The notes under the pieces are model-generated. The model worked only from the letters and a program-made list of their open reading frames with translations. It did not search any database and had not been told where the DNA came from. A stretch of DNA of 9,366 nt from an uncultured bacterium (GTDB lineage Bacteria; Verrucomicrobiota; Kiritimatiellia; RFP12; UBA1067): contig CACYEO010000062.1 of NCBI GenBank assembly GCA_902773475.1, positions 1 through 9,366 of the forward strand, read 5' to 3'. Of the stretch, positions 6,516 to 9,366 are shown piece after piece (the first letter of the stretch is position 1; every line of letters begins with the position of its first letter). A program made the translations under genes and the position numbers.

Positions 6516-7003
6516 TTGTCGCCCTCCCGCGATTCGTCGTCCGCGTCAAGCCTGTAGAAATTGGGGATGAACGTGGCGGACGTGATTTTCGACGATTTTT
6601 CCTTCAGCCGCACGTCCGATTCCTTCACCGTAACCCTGTACGGCGTGCCCCAGGGGTCGAGAATCCTGCCCGATTCGTCCACCGCCGCTTCGTAGAAGAC
6701 CGGCAGCTTGTTGCCGTCGGAATCGTTGCCCTTGCCGAGTATGAAAGACAGGCTCTGCTCGGTGGCGTCCATCCTGTTCATCGTAGGGATGCGGTGGGTC
6801 TGTTCGGCGTTTTCGTACGCAAGGATGGCATGCGTGATTTCGCGCACTTCGGCGGTCGCTTTCGATATCCTGCTTTCGCGCATTGCGGTGCGGACGGCGG
6901 CCGTGAGGCTCGCCATCAGTATCGCCATCATGGCAAGCACGACCATCAGTTCGATCAGCGTGAAGCCGCCACGGTCGGATTTTCCGGCGCGGGGGAATCT
7001 CAT
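6512..7003 (-). CDS. GspG-like pseudopilin
   Basis: A 163-residue type II secretion/type IV pilin-like protein. Short leader MRFPRAGKSDRGG, cleavage at Gly13/Phe14, then FTLIELMVVLAMMAILMASL with Glu18 at mature +5 as the assembly residue. The post-helix segment RISKATAEVREITHAILAYEN is typical of GspG. DPWGTPY at 116-122 is the GspG signature before the C-terminal beta region. The usual GspG calcium loop after it is missing; the protein instead ends in a charged tail (LDADDESREGDK). It starts with the ATG at 7001-7003 that overlaps the previous stop as ATGA, five bases after GGAGGG. The open frame extends upstream to 7498 only as read-through of the J-like gene. It would be the shaft subunit of the pseudopilus, although it is encoded between the J-like and K-like genes instead of first. 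Confidence 0.87.
   Translation of the reverse strand: MRFPRAGKSDRGGFTLIELMVVLAMMAILMASLTAAVRTAMRESRISKATAEVREITHAILAYENAEQTHRIPTMNRMDATEQSLSFILGKGNDSDGNKLPVFYEAAVDESGRILDPWGTPYRVTVKESDVRLKEKSSKITSATFIPNFYRLDADDESREGDK
6522..6528 (-). promoter_or_regulatory. Ribosome binding site, GspK-like gene
   Basis: GGGAGGG lies six bases before the GTG at 6513-6515, within the codons for Arg-Glu-Gly of the upstream protein's tail. It supports the GTG start that overlaps the stop. Confidence 0.6.
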
Positions 7004-7530
7004 AGGTTCCCTCCTTTGTCCTTCGGCCACGACGTTATGTCGTCTTCCGTGTCCCATTCTCCGTCGGGCCCTGCGGATTCCACCCCCACGACGTATGCTT
7101 TCGCGTCGGCGGTGGTGTCGAGCGCCTCCGAGATGCCGGGGACGGCGGGCGCTTTGCTTGAAACGCCGCTTTCGCCGCCTTTTACCGACGGCGTGGACGA
7201 GAACCCGCGCGCGGCGGATTTGCCTGTCGATGTTATGAACGAAGTGCCGCTCACCCACACGTGGCTCACGTACGCGCCGTCGCCGCCGCCGTCGATGCGC
7301 GGCAGATAATCGGCCGCGGAGCGCTGGTACGCGGCCATGTTGCGGCGCGCTTCGCGCAGGCCCCAAGCGCCGGCGTGGCCGTTGCGCCACGCAACGGCGG
7401 AAGCCGTGAACACCGACGTCAGCGCCAGGACGAGCATCCCGAAAAGCACGGCCGCCGCGAGAATTTCGATAAGCGTGAATCCGCGTTTTTCCGCGCACGG
7501 CGCGGTTTTCTGAATGTCTGCGGTCTTCAT
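7000..7530 (-). CDS. GspJ-like pseudopilin, Verru_Chthon cassette C-like
   Basis: A 176-residue prepilin-like protein. Leader MKTADIQKTAPCAEKRG, cleavage at Gly17/Phe18, then FTLIEILAAAVLFGMLVLAL with Glu22 at mature +5. The segment just after the helix (SVFTASAVAWRNGHAGAWGLREARRNM) has the Trp and Arg pattern I associate with GspJ and cassette C proteins. The C-terminus is odd: SAGPDGEWDTEDDITSW (152-168) matches the calcium-binding loop normally found at the end of GspG. The middle (about 90-130) is rich in Ser, Gly and Ala and looks flexible. The ATG overlaps the previous stop as ATGA. A Shine-Dalgarno AGGGGA lies about ten bases ahead. GspJ in type II secretion joins I and K at the pseudopilus tip. 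The length is at the short end for GspJ, and a GspG paralogue is the alternative. Confidence 0.78.
   Translation of the reverse strand: MKTADIQKTAPCAEKRGFTLIEILAAAVLFGMLVLALTSVFTASAVAWRNGHAGAWGLREARRNMAAYQRSAADYLPRIDGGGDGAYVSHVWVSGTSFITSTGKSAARGFSSTPSVKGGESGVSSKAPAVPGISEALDTTADAKAYVVGVESAGPDGEWDTEDDITSWPKDKGGNL
7009..7014 (-). promoter_or_regulatory. Ribosome binding site, GspG-like gene
   Basis: GGAGGG, part of AAAGGAGGG, lies five bases before the ATG at 7001-7003. It is the strongest Shine-Dalgarno sequence in the window and fits a protein needed in high copy, as the major pseudopilin is. It fixes the start inside a longer open frame. Confidence 0.65.
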
Positions 7531-8042
7531 TTGTCGGGATTCCCCTGGAAGGAGACTTCGGTGTAGTAGATCGGCTGCGCGAGAAGCATTCCCGGCAGGC
7601 GCGACACGCGCGCCGACAGCCCGACCTTGTTGGCCTTCGGCCGCGTGAGGACGAGGCCGGCGCAGAGATTGCCCGAGAGTTCGGGGAACTGGGGCGAAAA
7701 ACCGTTGTTGCCGCCCGCGTTCATCAGTATGTCGAACACTTCCTTGGCCTTGGCGTTCTGCGCGCTCCGGCTCTTTTCATGATAGTCGTACCATCCGTTC
7801 GCCGGCGTGCGGGTGAGCGCATTCCATTTGGACCACGGCATGTTGGTGGACGAAAGGACGGCGGCCGCCTGGTTCAGCATGGCGTCCGCCGCAGCCGCAC
7901 CGGCGACGTCCTCGCGCGACTGCTCCGTCTCTCTGAACGCGAACGGGTACAGTCCCACGAGTATCAATATGCCGACGGCCATCACGAACACGGCCATCGT
8001 CACTTCCATCAGCGTGAATCCGTATTTCGAGCGTCCTGCCAT
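7527..8042 (-). CDS. GspI/PilV-like pseudopilin, Verru_Chthon cassette B-like
   Basis: A 171-residue prepilin-like protein. A very short leader, MAGRSKYG, is cleaved at Gly8/Phe9. FTLMEVTMAVFVMAVGILIL follows, with Glu13 at mature +5. The next segment, VGLYPFAFRETEQSREDVAGAAAADAMLNQ, fits the GspI/PilV pattern and, from memory, the 'GL.P......QAREE' feature of cassette B proteins. The rest has no catalytic motif and is likely a small periplasmic head. Its ATG follows the GspH-like stop after a single base (TGA C ATG), with GAGGA five bases ahead; its stop overlaps the J-like start as ATGA. In type II secretion GspI nucleates the I-J-K tip complex, which fits the adjacent J- and K-like genes. 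Confidence 0.82.
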   Translation of the reverse strand: MAGRSKYGFTLMEVTMAVFVMAVGILILVGLYPFAFRETEQSREDVAGAAAADAMLNQAAAVLSSTNMPWSKWNALTRTPANGWYDYHEKSRSAQNAKAKEVFDILMNAGGNNGFSPQFPELSGNLCAGLVLTRPKANKVGLSARVSRLPGMLLAQPIYYTEVSFQGNPDK

Positions 8043-8043
8043 G

Positions 8044-8925
8044 TCAGTCCTCGTCCTTCACTTCGTCCGTCATCCAGTGCCGCGTGGGCGTAACCGTTCC
8101 GTTGCCGCCGCCTGTGTTCTGGCAAAGGGAAATCTTTATGGAAGTTTCCTGTCCGGTCTTTCCGTCCGGACCGAACACTATGGGTTTCACCGGCTCGTTT
8201 TTGACGCGCGAGCCCGAAGTCGGCTTGTCGGTCCCGAATATGAAGCCGGCGGGCAGTTCTATCACCGACACCTCCACGGCGTACGGATCGCCCGGCGCCC
8301 ATCCGCCGGACAGGTATCCGCCGCCTATGACGAACGCATATCCCGGGATGACTCTGGTTATGGCGTCGTTGCCTTCTTTTTCTTCGAGCGCGCTTTGGGT
8401 GACGAGCGTTTCGTCCGCGTGTTCCACCGAGACTTCGAACACCCGTTCGCCCACGACGGAAAAATCGCTTCCCTTGGGCGCGTCGAGCGGATTGCGCGGC
8501 AGCCGGTACAGACGGAATCCGTTTCCGGGATTCGAGGGGTTCTTGGTCGTCTGGAACGACTGGTTCAGGTCGTAGTATTCGTCCACGAGGTATTTCCCGC
8601 GCACTGCGGAGACCCTGCCGGCCATGCGCACCACGCTGATCACGCCGCGCACGACTTCATTGTCGTACTGTGTGCCGCTTTTGAGCAGTTCATTGCGGAA
8701 AAACACCGCAGTGCGCGTTTGCGTGGACGATGCGCGCTGCTTGGCCATGCGGATGGCGGACGATACCGTTTCGCGGGCGCCGCGCACGGCGAGCGAACGC
8801 GTCGCGCCGTAGTATCCGGCTATGGACGCGGATGCGAGTATGCCCATGATGCCCATCGAAACGAGCAGTTCGATGAGCGTGAAGGCGCGCGAAGCCGCCG
8901 CCATATGTGCGCAACGCGGTTTCAT
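8044..8925 (-). CDS. GspH-like pseudopilin, Verru_Chthon cassette D-like
   Basis: A 293-residue prepilin-like protein. Leader MKPRCAHMAAASRA, then FTLIELLVSMGIMGILASASIAGYY with Glu19 at mature +5. The residue before the cleavage point is Ala14, not Gly; Ala at this place is common in PVC-phylum prepilins and tolerated by the peptidase. The following ARETVSSAIRMAKQRASSTQTRTAVFF is the GspH pattern, and FGPDGKTGQETSIKISL (251 onward) is the usual GspH end. It is longer than most GspH proteins (about 170-200), with the extra length in the middle. I chose the ATG at 8923-8925, which overlaps the previous stop as ATGA and is preceded by GAGGA. The open frame extends upstream to 9126 but only as Arg-rich shadow of the upstream gene. 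It ends TDEVKDED. GspH normally bridges the pseudopilus tip and shaft. Confidence 0.85.
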   Translation of the reverse strand: MKPRCAHMAAASRAFTLIELLVSMGIMGILASASIAGYYGATRSLAVRGARETVSSAIRMAKQRASSTQTRTAVFFRNELLKSGTQYDNEVVRGVISVVRMAGRVSAVRGKYLVDEYYDLNQSFQTTKNPSNPGNGFRLYRLPRNPLDAPKGSDFSVVGERVFEVSVEHADETLVTQSALEEKEGNDAITRVIPGYAFVIGGGYLSGGWAPGDPYAVEVSVIELPAGFIFGTDKPTSGSRVKNEPVKPIVFGPDGKTGQETSIKISLCQNTGGGNGTVTPTRHWMTDEVKDED

Positions 8926-9366
8926 TCGTCGTCCTCGTCCCCGTCCCCGTAGTTGAGTTCCGTTGTTCCGTCGGTATCGAAAATCGTCACGGTCTCGTCT
9001 TCTTTTTCGTAGTCGATGTTGTCTTTTTTGGACGTGCGCACGTAGTAGAAGTAGATGGCGTCGGTCCTGGCGTTGTAGCCAAGGTAGTGCTTGCGGAAGG
9101 AAGCGTCGCCGCACATGTAGCCCCACGCCTCCGGAACGAGTCCTTCCCTTTTCGCGTCGGAGTACTGCATGACATCTCCGCCGGGAACGCGCACGTAGAG
9201 CGTTGATATGTCCATCAGCGTGTGGCCTTTTTCCGATTCGGAAACGAGTTCGTCGATTACGCGTTTCGTGGCTTCGTCCCCCAGCGGAATCCTGGAGCTC
9301 TGGCCGGGGGTTGTCCCGTAGTTCGCGAATTTCTGGATCGCGGCGGGGTACTCGCCGTGTTCCGCC
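8922..9366 (-). CDS. Unrecognised protein, C-terminal end (truncated by window)
   Basis: The open frame continues without a stop to the window edge, giving the last 147 residues of a longer protein. Its N-terminus is not visible. It begins AEHGEYPAAIQKFANYGTTP and contains a predicted helix (DEATKRVIDELVSESEKG). This is followed by beta-rich, Tyr-rich sequence (TLYVRVPGG, HYLGYNARTDAIYFYYVRT). It ends in an acidic run, YGDGDEDDE, whose codons also form the GAGGA ribosome binding site of the GspH-like gene. I do not recognise the family. There is no membrane helix in the visible part. The ATG at 9213-9215 could be taken for a start, but the in-frame sequence upstream has good codon and residue character, so the gene very likely continues. 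Its ATGA overlap with the GspH-like gene makes it part of the same operon; another prepilin-like protein or an assembly partner is possible. Confidence 0.75.
   Translation of the reverse strand, partial: AEHGEYPAAIQKFANYGTTPGQSSRIPLGDEATKRVIDELVSESEKGHTLMDISTLYVRVPGGDVMQYSDAKREGLVPEAWGYMCGDASFRKHYLGYNARTDAIYFYYVRTSKKDNIDYEKEDETVTIFDTDGTTELNYGDGDEDDE

Larger units (their letters stand above)
200..9366 (-). other. Probable single polycistronic operon
   Basis: Ten genes lie on the same strand. Junctions in order of transcription are: ATGA overlap (8922-8925), one-base gap (8043), ATGA (7527-7530), ATGA (7000-7003), GTGA (6512-6515), nine-base gap (3333-3341), GTGA (2865-2868), GTGA (2020-2023) and nine-base gap (1445-1453). 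No gap is large enough for a promoter. A promoter inside a coding region, for example ahead of the fumarase genes, cannot be excluded. The operon's promoter lies beyond position 9366. Confidence 0.75.

Noticed and set aside
5419..6549. A 376-codon minus-strand open frame overlapping the GspK-like gene
   Set aside because: It is the wrong frame of the GspK-like coding sequence; Arg/Gly-rich composition, and it crosses into the G-like gene.
8913..8918. Ala instead of Gly before the cleavage site of the GspH-like prepilin as a sign of a non-processed protein
   Set aside because: AFTLIEL-type sites are common in PVC-phylum prepilins and Ala at -1 is tolerated, so this is not unusual.
7807..8952. 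A 381-codon plus-strand open frame
   Set aside because: It is antisense to the GspH- and GspI-like genes, has no recognisable domain and no convincing upstream ribosome site. Codon-bias shadow explains it.

Overview
The window is a GC-rich bacterial segment in which every supported gene lies on the minus strand, so it is read from position 9366 down to about 200. It looks like Verrucomicrobiota or a close PVC relative. Four prepilin-like proteins match, from memory of the family descriptions, the four-part 'Verru_Chthon cassette' (proteins A-D) named after Verrucomicrobium and Chthoniobacter. A 155-residue protein also resembles small uncharacterised proteins I recall from that phylum. The lineage is inferred from protein character only; there is no rRNA or other marker here.

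Layout in transcription order: (1) 9366-8922, the C-terminal end of an unrecognised protein with an acidic tail; (2) 8925-8044, a GspH-like pseudopilin (cassette D-like); (3) 8042-7527, a GspI/PilV-like pseudopilin (B-like); (4) 7530-7000, a GspJ-like pseudopilin (C-like); (5) 7003-6512, a GspG-like pseudopilin; (6) 6515-3342, a very large (1057 aa) GspK-like protein (A-like) with a Gly-Met repeat; (7) 3332-2865, the small conserved hypothetical; (8, 9) 2868-2020 and 2023-1454, the alpha and beta subunits of a two-subunit class I [4Fe-4S] fumarase/tartrate dehydratase; (10) 1444-200, an MtaD-family amidohydrolase (MTA/SAH deaminase-like). Positions 1-199 hold no convincing gene but contain a nested inverted repeat.

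The genes are extremely tightly packed. Six of the nine junctions are 4-base ATGA or GTGA stop/start overlaps and the other three gaps are 1, 9 and 9 bases. There is no room for an internal promoter outside coding sequence, so a single transcript of at least 9.1 kb with translational coupling is likely. The pseudopilin genes run H-I-J-G-K, a rearranged form of the G-H-I-J-K order of type II secretion minor pseudopilins. They probably form the tip and body of a pseudopilus-like envelope machine whose ATPase, platform, secretin and prepilin peptidase are not in this window. The fumarase and deaminase at the operon's end are ordinary metabolic enzymes whose link to the pseudopilins is positional only.

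The most interesting points are the size and repeat of the GspK-like protein, the splitting of the two GspG C-terminal signatures between two adjacent proteins, the unknown protein at the upstream edge, and the repeat structure at positions 14-87.
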